This document shows positions 51,684 through 60,552 of a stretch of DNA of 64,000 bases, in pieces. The notes below the pieces were generated by a model. The model had not been told where the DNA came from. It made no database searches and saw nothing but the letters and a program-made list of their open reading frames with translations. How positions within the stretch are numbered: position 1 is the first letter of the stretch; the number at the start of each line of letters is the position of its first letter. Origin of the DNA: CAWKMN01 sp963850765 (GTDB lineage: Bacteria > Chloroflexota > Anaerolineae > Aggregatilineales > Aggregatilineaceae); assembly GCA_963850765.1 (NCBI GenBank), contig CAWKMN010000011.1, positions 186,001 to 250,000 on the forward strand. Reading direction: 5' to 3'. Position numbers and translations under genes: made by a program.

Positions 51684-53048
51684 CTATCGTTCTCCGATCT
51701 CCTGGTAAAACTTCACCGCCGTCTTCATGCCGCGGCGGAAGGATTCGAGCGAGAATTTCTCGTTCGGACCGTGCAGATTGTCATCGGGCAGGCCGAAGCC
51801 CATCAGGATCACGGGGGCATTCAGCGCCTTCTGGAACGTGCCCACCACCGGGATCGAGCCGCCTTCGCGGATAAACACCGGGCGCTTGCCATAACCGAAT
51901 TCATAGGCACGGGCGGCGGCCTGCATCTCGGGCAGGTCGGGATCCACCACGGCCCACATCCCGTCGTGGAGCTTGCGGACTTCGCTGGTCACGGTGGGCG
52001 GGGTCAGCGCGGCGACATGCGCGCGCACCAGCGCCAGGATCTCCTCCGGCATCTGATCGGGCACCAGCCGGCAGCTTACCTTCGCCAGCGCACGCGCGGG
52101 CAGCACGGTCTTGGCTCCCTCGCCGGTCCAGCCGCCCACCAGCCCGTTAATCTCCAGGGTGGGACGGATGCCCAGACGTTCGTGCATCTCGTAATCCGGC
52201 TCGCCCCACGGCACGCCGACGCCGGCCTCGCTCTTCAGCCGTTCCAGCGTGTATGGGACTTTGGCCAGTTCCGCCCGTTCTTCGGCGCTGATCCGCCGCA
52301 CCCGGTCATAAAAACCGGGCACGGTGATATGGCCCTGCTCGTCGTGCAGCGCCGCCAGGATCTCGACCAATGCCTGCGCCGGGTTGTGGACAATGCCGCC
52401 GAATGAGCCAGAATGCAGGTCGTGTGACGGGCCGCGCACTTCGATCTCCATGTAGACCATGCCGCGCAGCCCGGTCACAATCGCCGGGCAATCCAGGGCA
52501 AGGATGTGCGAGTCCGACACCATGACCACATCCGCCGCCAGCAGGTCGGGGTGCTGTTCAACAAAGGAATGAATATTCGGCGAGCCGTTCTCTTCTTCGC
52601 CCTCGATAATGAATTTAATATTGACCGGCATCTGCCCGGTGGCGATCAGGCTGTGGACCGCGTTGATCTGCGTCAGGGTTTGGCCCTTGTCGTCGGTCGC
52701 GCCCCGCGCGTACAGGTTGTCGCTGCGGATTTCCGGCTCGAACGGATCGCTGAGCCACTGGTTTTCAGGATCATCGGCGGGCTGCACGTCATAATGGCCG
52801 TAGACCAGCACCGTCGGCGCATCGCCAGCGCCTAACCATTCCGCGTAGATCAGCGGGTTGCCGCTCGTTTCGAATGCTTCAGCGCGCGTCATGCCGATTG
52901 ACCTGAACTGGTGAATGAGCCAGTCTGCCGCGCGCCGGATGTCGCCTTTGTTCTCGGTGGTGGTGCTGATGCTCGGAATCCGCACCCACGCGATCAGGTC
53001 ATCCAAAAATTCCTGGTAATGCGCTTCCAAAAAATCGTAGGGATTCAT
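51684..53048 (-). CDS. M20 family dipeptidase (CNDP-like)
   Basis: A 454-aa zinc dipeptidase. Metal and catalytic motifs: VYGHYDVQPADDPENQW, ARGATDDKGQTLTQINAV, FIIEGEEENGSPNIHSF and SDSHILALDCPAIVTGLRG, with the C-terminal His in GLPDDNLHGPNEKFSLESFR. The lid domain (about 210-330) has the HDLHSGSFGGIVHNPAQALVE loop of the CNDP group. It cleaves dipeptides in the cytoplasm. I use ATG 53048, preceded by CAGGAGCCATA, not the longer frame. Confidence 0.93.
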   Translation of the reverse strand: MNPYDFLEAHYQEFLDDLIAWVRIPSISTTTENKGDIRRAADWLIHQFRSIGMTRAEAFETSGNPLIYAEWLGAGDAPTVLVYGHYDVQPADDPENQWLSDPFEPEIRSDNLYARGATDDKGQTLTQINAVHSLIATGQMPVNIKFIIEGEEENGSPNIHSFVEQHPDLLAADVVMVSDSHILALDCPAIVTGLRGMVYMEIEVRGPSHDLHSGSFGGIVHNPAQALVEILAALHDEQGHITVPGFYDRVRRISAEERAELAKVPYTLERLKSEAGVGVPWGEPDYEMHERLGIRPTLEINGLVGGWTGEGAKTVLPARALAKVSCRLVPDQMPEEILALVRAHVAALTPPTVTSEVRKLHDGMWAVVDPDLPEMQAAARAYEFGYGKRPVFIREGGSIPVVGTFQKALNAPVILMGFGLPDDNLHGPNEKFSLESFRRGMKTAVKFYQEIGER

Positions 53049-53168
53049 TATGGCTCCTGAGTTCAATCGTCGGTCAAACGCCGCCATTATAACACCGCTT
53101 TCGCCAAGCGGCGGGCGCGATGTTATAATGCCAACTACCACCTGACATTAGGAACCCAGTTAATTACT

Positions 53169-54440
53169 ATGACCGATTTATCATCTGCGCCGGTACCCCA
53201 TCCCGAGCATCTGGCTACCCTGTACGAGATCACGCGCACGCTCAATTCCAGCCTGGACCTCGATGAAGTGCTGGAACACGTCATGGACCGCGTGATCGAA
53301 GTGACCCGCGCCGAGCGCGGTTTTTTGATGCTCTACAATGAGTACACCGGGGAACTGGAATTCAAGGTGGCGCGCGGCCTGGACCGAAAGGACCTTGAAT
53401 CGCCCGAATTCCAGGTCAGCACATCGATTATTCGCAAGGTACAGCGGTCGCGGCAGGGGCTGCTGACCGATAATGCCCAGCACGATGACCGCTTCACTCG
53501 CGGCGAAAGCATCATGATCCTGGGCCTGCGCTCAATTTTGTGCGTGCCGATTCTGGTGAAAGATCGGTTTATTGGGCTGGTGTATGTCGATAACCGGCTG
53601 CATATCGGCCTGTTCAACGAGGGCCACCGCGATCTGCTGACTGCGTTTGCCAGCCAGGCCGGCGTTGCGATCGACAATGCGCGGTTGTACCGCGTGGCCG
53701 TCGAAAAGGGCCGCATGGAAAAAGAACTCCAGATGGCCAAAGATATTCAGCGTGGGCTGCTGCCGCACACCCTGCCGACTTTGAATGGCTATGACATGGC
53801 CGCGCACTGGCAGTCCGCGCGCGAAGTGGCCGGCGATTTTTACGACTGCTTCGAGTTGGACGATCACCGGCTGGGTGTCGTCATAGCCGATGTATCGGAT
53901 AAGGGTGCGCCCGCCGCGATCTTCATGGCCGTTTCGCGCAGCCTGATTCGCGGCGCGGCCATCGCAACGAACACGCCCGAAGCTATGCTGCGCCAGACCA
54001 ACCTGACCATCCTCAAAGATACCGAGTCGGGCATGTTCGTGACGGTGTATTATGTCATCCTCGAACCCGGGGGACACTTCATCGGCGTGAATGCCGGGCA
54101 TAACCGGCCCCTGCTTTACCGGGCGGAGAGCCGCCAGCATGAATTTCTGCCGCGCGGCGGGCGTCCGCTGGGCTGGTTTGAGGATCTGCCCGTGCAGGCC
54201 ATCCCCTACCAGCTTGAGCCGGGCGACATTCTGGTGTTGTATACCGACGGCCTGACCGAATCCGAGAATATGGTGGGCGAGCCGTATGGCGAGGAACGCC
54301 TGGTCAGCGTGGTCCGGGCGAGCGCGGCCCGCGCCGCCAGCGAGATCGTGCAGGCGATCACCGGCTCGGTGGTGGATTTTATGGGCGAAGCGCCGCCGTT
54401 TGACGATATAACCCTGATGGTAATTCGATATACCGGCTAG
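53169..54440 (+). CDS. GAF domain PP2C-type (SpoIIE/RsbU) serine phosphatase
   Basis: A 423-aa regulator. The GAF domain occupies about 15-175 (ITRTLNSSLDLDEVLEHVMD through FASQAGVAIDNARLYR), followed by a short coiled linker (KGRMEKELQMAKDIQRGLLP) and the SpoIIE phosphatase domain (HWQSAREVAGDFYDCFELDD, VIADVSDKGAPAAIFM, GHNRPLLYR, LYTDGLTESEN, FDDITLMVIRY). Such proteins dephosphorylate anti-anti-sigma factors in partner-switching systems, but no STAS or anti-sigma gene is adjacent. Ligand for GAF unknown. A TATAAT box is at 53124-53129. Confidence 0.93.
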   Translation: MTDLSSAPVPHPEHLATLYEITRTLNSSLDLDEVLEHVMDRVIEVTRAERGFLMLYNEYTGELEFKVARGLDRKDLESPEFQVSTSIIRKVQRSRQGLLTDNAQHDDRFTRGESIMILGLRSILCVPILVKDRFIGLVYVDNRLHIGLFNEGHRDLLTAFASQAGVAIDNARLYRVAVEKGRMEKELQMAKDIQRGLLPHTLPTLNGYDMAAHWQSAREVAGDFYDCFELDDHRLGVVIADVSDKGAPAAIFMAVSRSLIRGAAIATNTPEAMLRQTNLTILKDTESGMFVTVYYVILEPGGHFIGVNAGHNRPLLYRAESRQHEFLPRGGRPLGWFEDLPVQAIPYQLEPGDILVLYTDGLTESENMVGEPYGEERLVSVVRASAARAASEIVQAITGSVVDFMGEAPPFDDITLMVIRYTG

Positions 54441-54456
54441 ACGCCTGGAATACTCT

Positions 54457-54571
54457 TTACCCCTATCCCCCCGTCCCCTTTCCCCGCACGCGGAGAAACG
54501 GGGGCTCGTCTGGTTGCAGACGCGTATCAAGTCCCTCTCCGTTTACGGGGAGGGATTTAGGGAGGGGTAAA
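54457..54571 (-). repeat. GC-rich palindromic repeat, family 1, copy C (inverted)
   Basis: The reverse complement begins CCCCTCCCTAAATCCCTCCC CGTAAACGGAGAGGGACTTG, almost identical to copy A, and ends GGGGGGATAGGGGTAAA. It lies between the phosphatase and pseudouridine synthase genes. Confidence 0.85.
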
Positions 54572-54609
54572 ACATTCCGGCGCAGTGGATAACAAGGACG
54601 CATAACATC

Positions 54610-55326
54610 GTGGAAGAACGTCTTCAGAAGTTGATTTCGCAGGCCGGGATAACCTCGCGCCGCGCCGCCGAAGAGCTGATCCGGCAGGGGCGGGTGAGTG
54701 TCAACGGCAAGGTCGCCCAGTTGGGCGATAAGGCCGATCTCGCGCGGGATGTCGTCAGGGTGGACGGCGAGCCGCTCAAAGCGCCGCAGTTCGTCTATTA
54801 TCTGCTCTACAAGCCGCGCGGCGTCGTCTCGACGAACAAGGCGCTGCCGCAGGACAAGCGCCGCATCGTGCGCGATCTCATCCCCTACAAAGGGCATCTC
54901 TATTCTGTGGGCCGGCTGGATGCCGACAGCGACGGGCTGATCCTGCTCACCAATGACGGCGATCTGGCCGACAGGCTGATGCATCCCCGCTACGGGCACC
55001 TGAAAACCTACGAAGTGCTGATCGAAGGGAACCCTACTCCCAAAACGCTCAACGTGTGGCGGGAGGGGATAGTGCTCGACGGCGAGCGCACCGCCCCGGC
55101 CAAGGTGCATGTCATCGATCGCGATGCCGACGAAACCCTGCTCGAAATCACCATGCGCGAAGGGCGCAAGCGCCAGATCCGGCGGGTGGCGCTGCTGCTC
55201 GGCCACGCGGTCAAACGCCTGACACGCGTCAAGATCGATTTTCTGGAGATCGGTCACCTGCGGCCCGGCCAGTGGCGCGAATTGTCGCCCAAAGAAGTTC
55301 AGTTGCTCAAGAAGAAACGCACCTGA
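54610..55326 (+). CDS. rRNA pseudouridine synthase, RluB/RsuA family
   Basis: A 238-aa protein. The S4 RNA-binding domain (1-60: ERLQKLISQAGITSRRAAEE LIRQGRVSVNG) precedes the catalytic domain with Asp in GRLDADSDGLILLTNDGDLA DRLMHP and the family EGRKRQIRRVALLLGHAVKR L. It isomerises a uridine in rRNA, probably 23S (RluB-type site), but the exact target is not readable. The stop TGA overlaps the ATG of the acyltransferase gene. Confidence 0.92.
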   Translation: MEERLQKLISQAGITSRRAAEELIRQGRVSVNGKVAQLGDKADLARDVVRVDGEPLKAPQFVYYLLYKPRGVVSTNKALPQDKRRIVRDLIPYKGHLYSVGRLDADSDGLILLTNDGDLADRLMHPRYGHLKTYEVLIEGNPTPKTLNVWREGIVLDGERTAPAKVHVIDRDADETLLEITMREGRKRQIRRVALLLGHAVKRLTRVKIDFLEIGHLRPGQWRELSPKEVQLLKKKRT

Positions 55327-56052
55327 TGACCACGTCCCACTCCGCGGTACACCCCATCGTCCAGCATCAGGAGCGTTTTAACCTGCGCCGCCGCTTTTTT
55401 CGGGATGTGCTGCTGCGCTACATCGGCTTTGGCCTGCTGATCAGGCCGCACATCGAAGGGCGCGATCTGGTTCCCGCCAGCGGCCCCACCGTCTTTATCA
55501 TGAACCACATCGGCGCGATTGACCCGTTCGTCATGGTGGCCGCGGTCCGATCGCGTTTTATCGTACCCATGTCAAAGGCCGAGAATTACAACCATCCGAT
55601 TGTCGGGCTGATGGCGCGCAGTTGGGGCGCATACCCCGTGCGGCGCGGCGAAATTGATCGGCAGGCATTGGCGAGCACCCTCGCGCTGCTCAACGAGGGC
55701 TGGGCCGTGCTGATCGCGCCCGAAGGCACCCGTCACCCCAGCCTGTCTGAGGCGAAAGAGGGCATGGTCTATGTGGCGACCAAGACGGATGCGTGGATCG
55801 TGCCGGTGGGTCTGGATGGGACCGATCAGTTCCCTGGCAGCCTGAAACGCCTGCGGCGCGCGCCGGTCACGATCCGGTTCGGGCGGGCGTTCCGCCTGCG
55901 CACGGCCGGACGCGCCCGGATTCCCCGCGACGAGCTGCACCAGATGACCAGCGAAACCATGTTCCAGCTTGCCGCGCTGCTGCCGCGAACACCGCCGGGG
56001 CTTCTACCACGATCTGGACCAGATGACGACGGATTATCTCGACTTCGCGTGA
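55326..56052 (+). CDS. plsC: 1-acyl-sn-glycerol-3-phosphate acyltransferase, frameshifted near the C-terminus
   Basis: ATG 55326 overlaps the preceding stop. The acceptor motifs of the PlsC family are VFIMNHIGAIDPFVMVA (here NHxGxxD, with Gly at one usual Ser position), VRRGEIDRQALASTLALLNE, and IAPEGTRHPSLSEAKEGMVY. At 55983-55984 one extra C shifts the frame: removing it gives LLREHRRGFYHDLDQMTTDY LDFA and a stop at 56050-56052, for 241 aa. Without repair the frame runs on antisensibly into ilvE. It acylates lysophosphatidate or a related lysolipid in membrane lipid synthesis. Confidence 0.87.
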
Positions 56053-56140
56053 TTCTGTGGCTCTATTTGGCAGTATTCGGCGCTATCAGGACTCACTATA
56101 ATCTGATTTACGCGGATATTGTAGTCTTAGGGAGACTTGA

Positions 56141-57079
56141 ATGGCTCAAGGACCGTCCTACGCCTATTTCGAAGGCAAAATCGTTCCGATTGACGAAGCG
56201 AAGATCAGCGTCCGAACGCACGCCCTCCACTATGGCACCGGCGCATTTGGCGGCATGCGCGCCTACTGGAACGACCAGCAGGAAGAGTTGTACATCTTCC
56301 GTCCGCTCGATCACTTCCGGCGGCTGCTGAACTCCGGCAAGATTCTGCTGATGAAACTGCCCTACACGCCGGAGTTGATGCGCGACATCCTGATCGATTT
56401 GCTGCGGACAGAGAACTATCGCGGCCAGGACATTTATATTCGGCCCCTGATTTATAAATCCACCGAGCGCATCGGCGTGCAGCTTCACGACCTGGACGAC
56501 GAATTTACCATGTTTGCCCAGCCGTTTGGCAGCTATATCCCCAACGAAGAGGGCGCGCGCGTCACCGTATCGGCGTGGCGGCGCATCGACGACAACACGA
56601 TCCCCGCGCGCGGCAAGATCACCGGGGCGTATGCCAATTCGGCGCTGATCAAGTCGGATGCGGCGCTGTCCGGCTTCGATGAGGCGCTGGTGCTGGATCA
56701 GACCGGGCATATCTCCGAGGGCAGTGCCGAGAACTTCTTCCTGGTTCGCGGCGGGGTGGTGGTCACGCCGCCGATCTCGGCCAATATTCTGGAAGGTATC
56801 ACGCGCCGCTCGGTGATCCAACTGCTGCAAGACGAAATGAACCTCGACGTTGAGGTTCGTGAGATTGACCGCACGGAAGTATTCGTCGCGGACGAGGCGT
56901 TCTTCTGCGGCACAGGCGTCCAGATCGTGGCGATTGCCGAGGTCGATCACCGCAAAGTGGGTGATGGCAAGCTCGGGCCGGTCGTCCGGCAGCTGCGCGA
57001 GTTATACTTCGACGTCGTGCGCGGCAAGATGCCGCGTTACTGCGACTGGAATGTGCCGGTTTACGGTACCCAGAAGTAG
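56141..57079 (+). CDS. ilvE: Branched-chain amino acid aminotransferase
   Basis: A 312-aa class IV PLP aminotransferase. Hallmarks: HALHYGTGAFGGMRAY, RPLDHFRRLLNSGKILLM, the PLP lysine in ARGKITGAYANSALIKSDA, and the signature DEALVLDQTGHISEGSAENF FLVRGG followed by ILEGITRRSVIQLL. It performs the last step of Leu, Ile and Val synthesis. Its last 78 bases overlap, antisense, the 3' end of the membrane protein gene on the other strand. Confidence 0.95.
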   Translation: MAQGPSYAYFEGKIVPIDEAKISVRTHALHYGTGAFGGMRAYWNDQQEELYIFRPLDHFRRLLNSGKILLMKLPYTPELMRDILIDLLRTENYRGQDIYIRPLIYKSTERIGVQLHDLDDEFTMFAQPFGSYIPNEEGARVTVSAWRRIDDNTIPARGKITGAYANSALIKSDAALSGFDEALVLDQTGHISEGSAENFFLVRGGVVVTPPISANILEGITRRSVIQLLQDEMNLDVEVREIDRTEVFVADEAFFCGTGVQIVAIAEVDHRKVGDGKLGPVVRQLRELYFDVVRGKMPRYCDWNVPVYGTQK

Positions 57080-57583
57080 CCGGTCGCGCAGCACCAGCTT
57101 CGCCAGGATCAGGATCAGCCCGGCGCTCTGGATCATCCAATCCGTGTTTTCGCAGGTGACCCGTTCAGTCGAGAAGTCGCGCTGGTCGAAATACCAGCGC
57201 GCAAACATATAGACGATCGCCGAAAGCCCGGCCAGGATGCCAATCCCCCGGGCTTTTCCCTCGCGCGTGGACCCGGCCACCGCAAAGGGCCCGGCAAACA
57301 TGATCACCCGGATCAAGTAGGTGCCGACGAACACCTTGGCATGGCAGGTTTCAGGGTCGTCATAGATGCCGTTATCGGGGTTGAACATATAACCAAACGC
57401 GAACGTCTTGTCGATAAACACGGCGAGCAGCACACCGATCGCAATATTCGTTCCAAAAGCGGAGCCTTCCATCAGCAGCATGACAACATTAATCAGAAAC
57501 AGCCAGTAAAGCGCGATATCCCAGATCAACTGCTGGCCGCTGCCAGGGCCGATCGAACTGATAATCGTGCGGATGTCTTCCAT
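57002..57583 (-). CDS. Integral membrane protein of unknown function overlapping ilvE antisense
   Basis: A 193-aa protein with about five hydrophobic helices (IALYWLFLINVVMLLMEGSA, IAIGVLLAVFIDKTFAFGYM, VGTYLIRVIMFAGPFAVAG, GIGILAGLSAIVYMFARWYF, SAGLILILAKLVLRD). A conserved-looking loop FNPDNGIYDDPETCHAKVF carries one of two Cys. Start ATG 57583 follows GCAGGAGTTTATTACG. The last 26 codons are the complement of the end of ilvE; the hydrophobic part ends before that, so the tail may be dispensable. No family recognised. Confidence 0.7.
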   Translation of the reverse strand: MEDIRTIISSIGPGSGQQLIWDIALYWLFLINVVMLLMEGSAFGTNIAIGVLLAVFIDKTFAFGYMFNPDNGIYDDPETCHAKVFVGTYLIRVIMFAGPFAVAGSTREGKARGIGILAGLSAIVYMFARWYFDQRDFSTERVTCENTDWMIQSAGLILILAKLVLRDRLLLGTVNRHIPVAVTRHLAAHDVEV

Positions 57584-57678
57584 CGTAATAAACTCCTGCG
57601 CGTCAAGGCCGGTTAATGCACATCTCGAATTCTACTCGAAACCTTGTCGCAGGAGAAATAGGAGAATTGGCTAGAGTC

Positions 57679-58422
57679 TCAGCGCAGCGGCGGCTGCCAG
57701 CCCTCGACGGGGAGCAGGTGCAGACGTGTCATCTGCTTATCGGCCGTGTACGGGAGCCGGAAGATCAACTGGCTGATCGGCGTATCGCGATCCAGGTCGT
57801 CCGGGCCGGGCTCAAAAATCGCCAGGATGCCCTCGTCGGGATATAACAGCACTGCACTGTCCACGTTGAGCAGCGTCAGGTTGCCCTGCGAGATGCCCAC
57901 GGCGTCGGGCGGGCCATACCGGTCCAGCAGCCAGCCGAGCGAGCCGTAGCTGACCAGTTCGGCTTCGAGCGCTTCCTGCACGCCGATTGTGACCAGCAGC
58001 GTGCAGCCGTCTGCCTCGAAGCGCAGGCGTGGGGGACGCCCGCCGCGGCTGTCGGCCCGGCCAAACGCCGCCTCAAGCTGTGGGATAGTCGTTTCGCCAA
58101 GCTCAATGCGCTCCACGCTTTCGATCGGGAAGACCGACGTACAGTCGTCGGCGGGAGTGAGCGAGATCTCCGGCGGGCGCGTCGGAAAGGTGAACGGCGA
58201 GGTCACGGCCGGGGTTATCAGGACGGTGGGGGGCAGGGTGAGGATCGTGCCCGATGGCGTGGGAGTGCTGCGACCGGGTAATCCTGCTAGCCCGGCGGGC
58301 GCAGGTGAACGTAGAATCTGGGCAGCGCGGGTCCGGTCATCCTGACGCAGCCCCACCAGCAGGAGCAGCGCGGTGGCGGCTATGCCGATCAGGCACAGCG
58401 CTCGTAGTCGAACCGATCTCAT
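57679..58422 (-). CDS. Membrane-anchored protein with T/P-rich linker, unknown function
   Basis: A 247-aa protein. One N-terminal helix (ALCLIGIAATALLLLVGLRQ) leads to a Pro/Thr-rich linker (about 40-90: STPTPSGTILTLPPTVLITP) and a globular domain (about 95-247) with two Cys (DDCTSVFPIE, ADGCTLLVTIGV). The domain has a repeated pattern of TIPQLEAAFGRADSR and LGWLLDRYGPPDAV, which resembles the small outer-surface lipoprotein folds where a Gly-Pro turn follows an LxxxxG helix. Start uncertain: ATG 58422 or GTG 58437. Divergent from the GH13 gene by about 20 bases. Confidence 0.65.
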   Translation of the reverse strand: MRSVRLRALCLIGIAATALLLLVGLRQDDRTRAAQILRSPAPAGLAGLPGRSTPTPSGTILTLPPTVLITPAVTSPFTFPTRPPEISLTPADDCTSVFPIESVERIELGETTIPQLEAAFGRADSRGGRPPRLRFEADGCTLLVTIGVQEALEAELVSYGSLGWLLDRYGPPDAVGISQGNLTLLNVDSAVLLYPDEGILAIFEPGPDDLDRDTPISQLIFRLPYTADKQMTRLHLLPVEGWQPPLR

Positions 58423-58441
58423 CAACAGGATAAACACCTCA

Positions 58442-60298
58442 ATGCATTGGCTTCAAACGCTTCATCACGACGGATCAGAGAACTATGTCTCCCCTCTCAG
58501 CCCTCAATATGGCGAAACGGTGCGCATCCGCCTGCGGATGGGCGACCACGCGCCGGTCCGCCAGGTGATGCTGCGATCCTTCCCCGACGGCGAGCAGCAC
58601 TTTGCCCCCATGCGCATGACGGCGCACAAGCCGCCCGTTCGCTGGTGGGAAGCTGATCTGACCGCGGGGCAGCCGGTCGAGCACTACCGTTTTGTGCTGC
58701 AAGCCGATGACGGCCTCTGGTGGTACTCGGCGGCGGGTGCGACCCTCTATGAGCCATCCGACGCCACCGATTTCCGGCTGCTGGTCGGGTATGACTCCCC
58801 GGCGTGGCTTCAGGATGCCCTATTTTACCAGATCTACCCGGATCGGTTCGCCAACGGCGATCCAGCCAACGATCCGCGCCCCGACGAATACGAGTATCGC
58901 GGCGCATGCCCGCACACCTACCCGTGGGGATCGCCGCTGCCCGATGGCGTGCCGCGCACCACGAGCTTTTACGGCGGTGATCTGTTGGGTGTCGTGCAGC
59001 ATCTTGATCATATGGAGCGACTGGGAGCCAATGCGATCTATCTGAACCCGGTCTTCGCGGCCTACTCCGTCCACCGCTACGATGTGATAGATTATACGCG
59101 CGTGGACCCGCACCTGGGCGGCGATGAGGCGCTGATTGCCCTGCGCCGCGCGCTGGATGAACGTGGGATGCGTTATATCCTGGATCACGTGCCGAATCAC
59201 TGCGGCTATAAGCACCCGTGGTTCCTGGCCGCACAGGCCGATCCGAACGCGCCCGAAGCGGATTTTTTCACCTTTCGCCGCCACCCGGACGATTACCTGT
59301 CGTGGCTGGGTCATGACTCGCTGGTCACGCTGAACTACCAGAGCGCGGAACTGCGCCGCCGCATGTTTGACAACCCGGATGCCGTGTTCCGCCGCTGGCT
59401 GCGGCCGCCCTTTTCGGCGGATGGCTGGCGCGTGGACGTCGGGAATATGGTGGGGCGGCAGGGTACGATCCAGATGAACGCGGACGTTCTGCGGGGCATC
59501 CGCCGCGCCGTCAAAGAGACGCGCCCCGACAGCTACCTGATGGCCGAGAGCTTTTTTGACGCCAGCGCCCAGTTGCAGGGTGACCAGTGGGACGCGGTGA
59601 TGAACTATATGGGTTTTGCCAAGCCGCTGTGGTCCTGGCTGCGCGACTACCGGGTAGAGTCCATGAATCTCCCCGAAAAGCTGGTGTCGCCGCTCCCGTT
59701 TGCGACGAGCACGCTCGATGAGTGGTGGCGGATGCGCCGGGCCGCGATCCCGTGGGTGGTCGCGTCGCAGCAGTACAACGTGGTCGGCAGCCACGATACC
59801 GACCGCATCCGCTCGGTGGTCGGCGGCAATGACGCCCTGCACCGGCTGGCCGTGGTCGTGCAGCTCACCTATCCGGGTGTGCCCGCGCTGTATTATGGGG
59901 ACGAGATCGGCATGACCAACCTGTCCGATCTGCGCTCCGTGGCGTGCATGGACTGGGACGAATCCCGCTGGGATCACAGCCTGTTCGCGTTCTACCGCGA
60001 TCTGATCGCGCTGCGCCGCCGATCCGCGACCTTGCAGCGCGGCGGTTTTCAGATGTTAGCAGTCGAGGCGGATACGTTTGCCTACCAGCGGGAAGGGCGC
60101 GATAATCGGTTTCTTGTGATCGCGCACCGGGGCACCACACCGCGCCCGGCGACTCCGCTGCCGGTGGCTCACGGCGGCATCGCGGATGGATCGCGCTTTG
60201 TCGAGCGATTCTCCGGGCAAGAGGCGCAGGTGAGCGGCGGCGCGCTGCGGGTGCCCGAACTGCCTCAGGGCGCGACGTTATGGGAGAGTGCCGAGTGA
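58442..60298 (+). CDS. GH13 alpha-glycosidase (neopullulanase / cyclomaltodextrinase / MalZ type)
   Basis: A 618-aa cytoplasmic enzyme. An N-terminal CBM34-like domain (about 1-115) is followed by the catalytic barrel. Region I is DHVPNH, the nucleophile is D332 (GWRVDVGN), the acid/base is E369 (LMAESFF) and the third carboxylate is D452 (GSHDTDR). DALFYQIYPDRFANGDPAND is the entry typical of the MalZ/neopullulanase group. It splits maltodextrins or cyclodextrins. ATG 58442 is used because upstream codons run back into the divergent gene. The next gene's GTG overlaps its stop. Confidence 0.92.
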   Translation: MHWLQTLHHDGSENYVSPLSPQYGETVRIRLRMGDHAPVRQVMLRSFPDGEQHFAPMRMTAHKPPVRWWEADLTAGQPVEHYRFVLQADDGLWWYSAAGATLYEPSDATDFRLLVGYDSPAWLQDALFYQIYPDRFANGDPANDPRPDEYEYRGACPHTYPWGSPLPDGVPRTTSFYGGDLLGVVQHLDHMERLGANAIYLNPVFAAYSVHRYDVIDYTRVDPHLGGDEALIALRRALDERGMRYILDHVPNHCGYKHPWFLAAQADPNAPEADFFTFRRHPDDYLSWLGHDSLVTLNYQSAELRRRMFDNPDAVFRRWLRPPFSADGWRVDVGNMVGRQGTIQMNADVLRGIRRAVKETRPDSYLMAESFFDASAQLQGDQWDAVMNYMGFAKPLWSWLRDYRVESMNLPEKLVSPLPFATSTLDEWWRMRRAAIPWVVASQQYNVVGSHDTDRIRSVVGGNDALHRLAVVVQLTYPGVPALYYGDEIGMTNLSDLRSVACMDWDESRWDHSLFAFYRDLIALRRRSATLQRGGFQMLAVEADTFAYQREGRDNRFLVIAHRGTTPRPATPLPVAHGGIADGSRFVERFSGQEAQVSGGALRVPELPQGATLWESAE

Positions 60299-60543
60299 CC
60301 GAAATTATTCACGTCGATGTGTATTGGGAAGGACCGGGCTGGTACGTGCGGCTGGTATCCGACGTCGAAGCGGGTAAAGAGCGGCACGAGTATCGCTTCA
60401 TGGCCCCGCTCACCCTGCGCATTGACGAGTTACAGGGGAAGCTGAAAGAGTACGAGCGCCCGCCGTACTACCTGGCCCCGAAAGTCAAGCGCTGGCAGGC
60501 GCGCCCCGCCGATGACGCCGTCACCACCGTACACGACAAGTGA
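60295..60543 (+). CDS. Small conserved-looking protein of unknown function
   Basis: An 82-residue protein beginning at GTG 60295, which overlaps the GH13 stop as GTGA, so it is probably coupled to it. It reads VTEIIHVDVYWEGPGWYVRL, then VEAGKERHEYRFMAPLTLRI DE and ends with a basic YYLAPKVKRWQARPADDA. The first half resembles a short beta-sheet. No family is recognised. Confidence 0.7.
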   Translation: MTEIIHVDVYWEGPGWYVRLVSDVEAGKERHEYRFMAPLTLRIDELQGKLKEYERPPYYLAPKVKRWQARPADDAVTTVHDK

Positions 60544-60552
60544 GCGTCGCCG

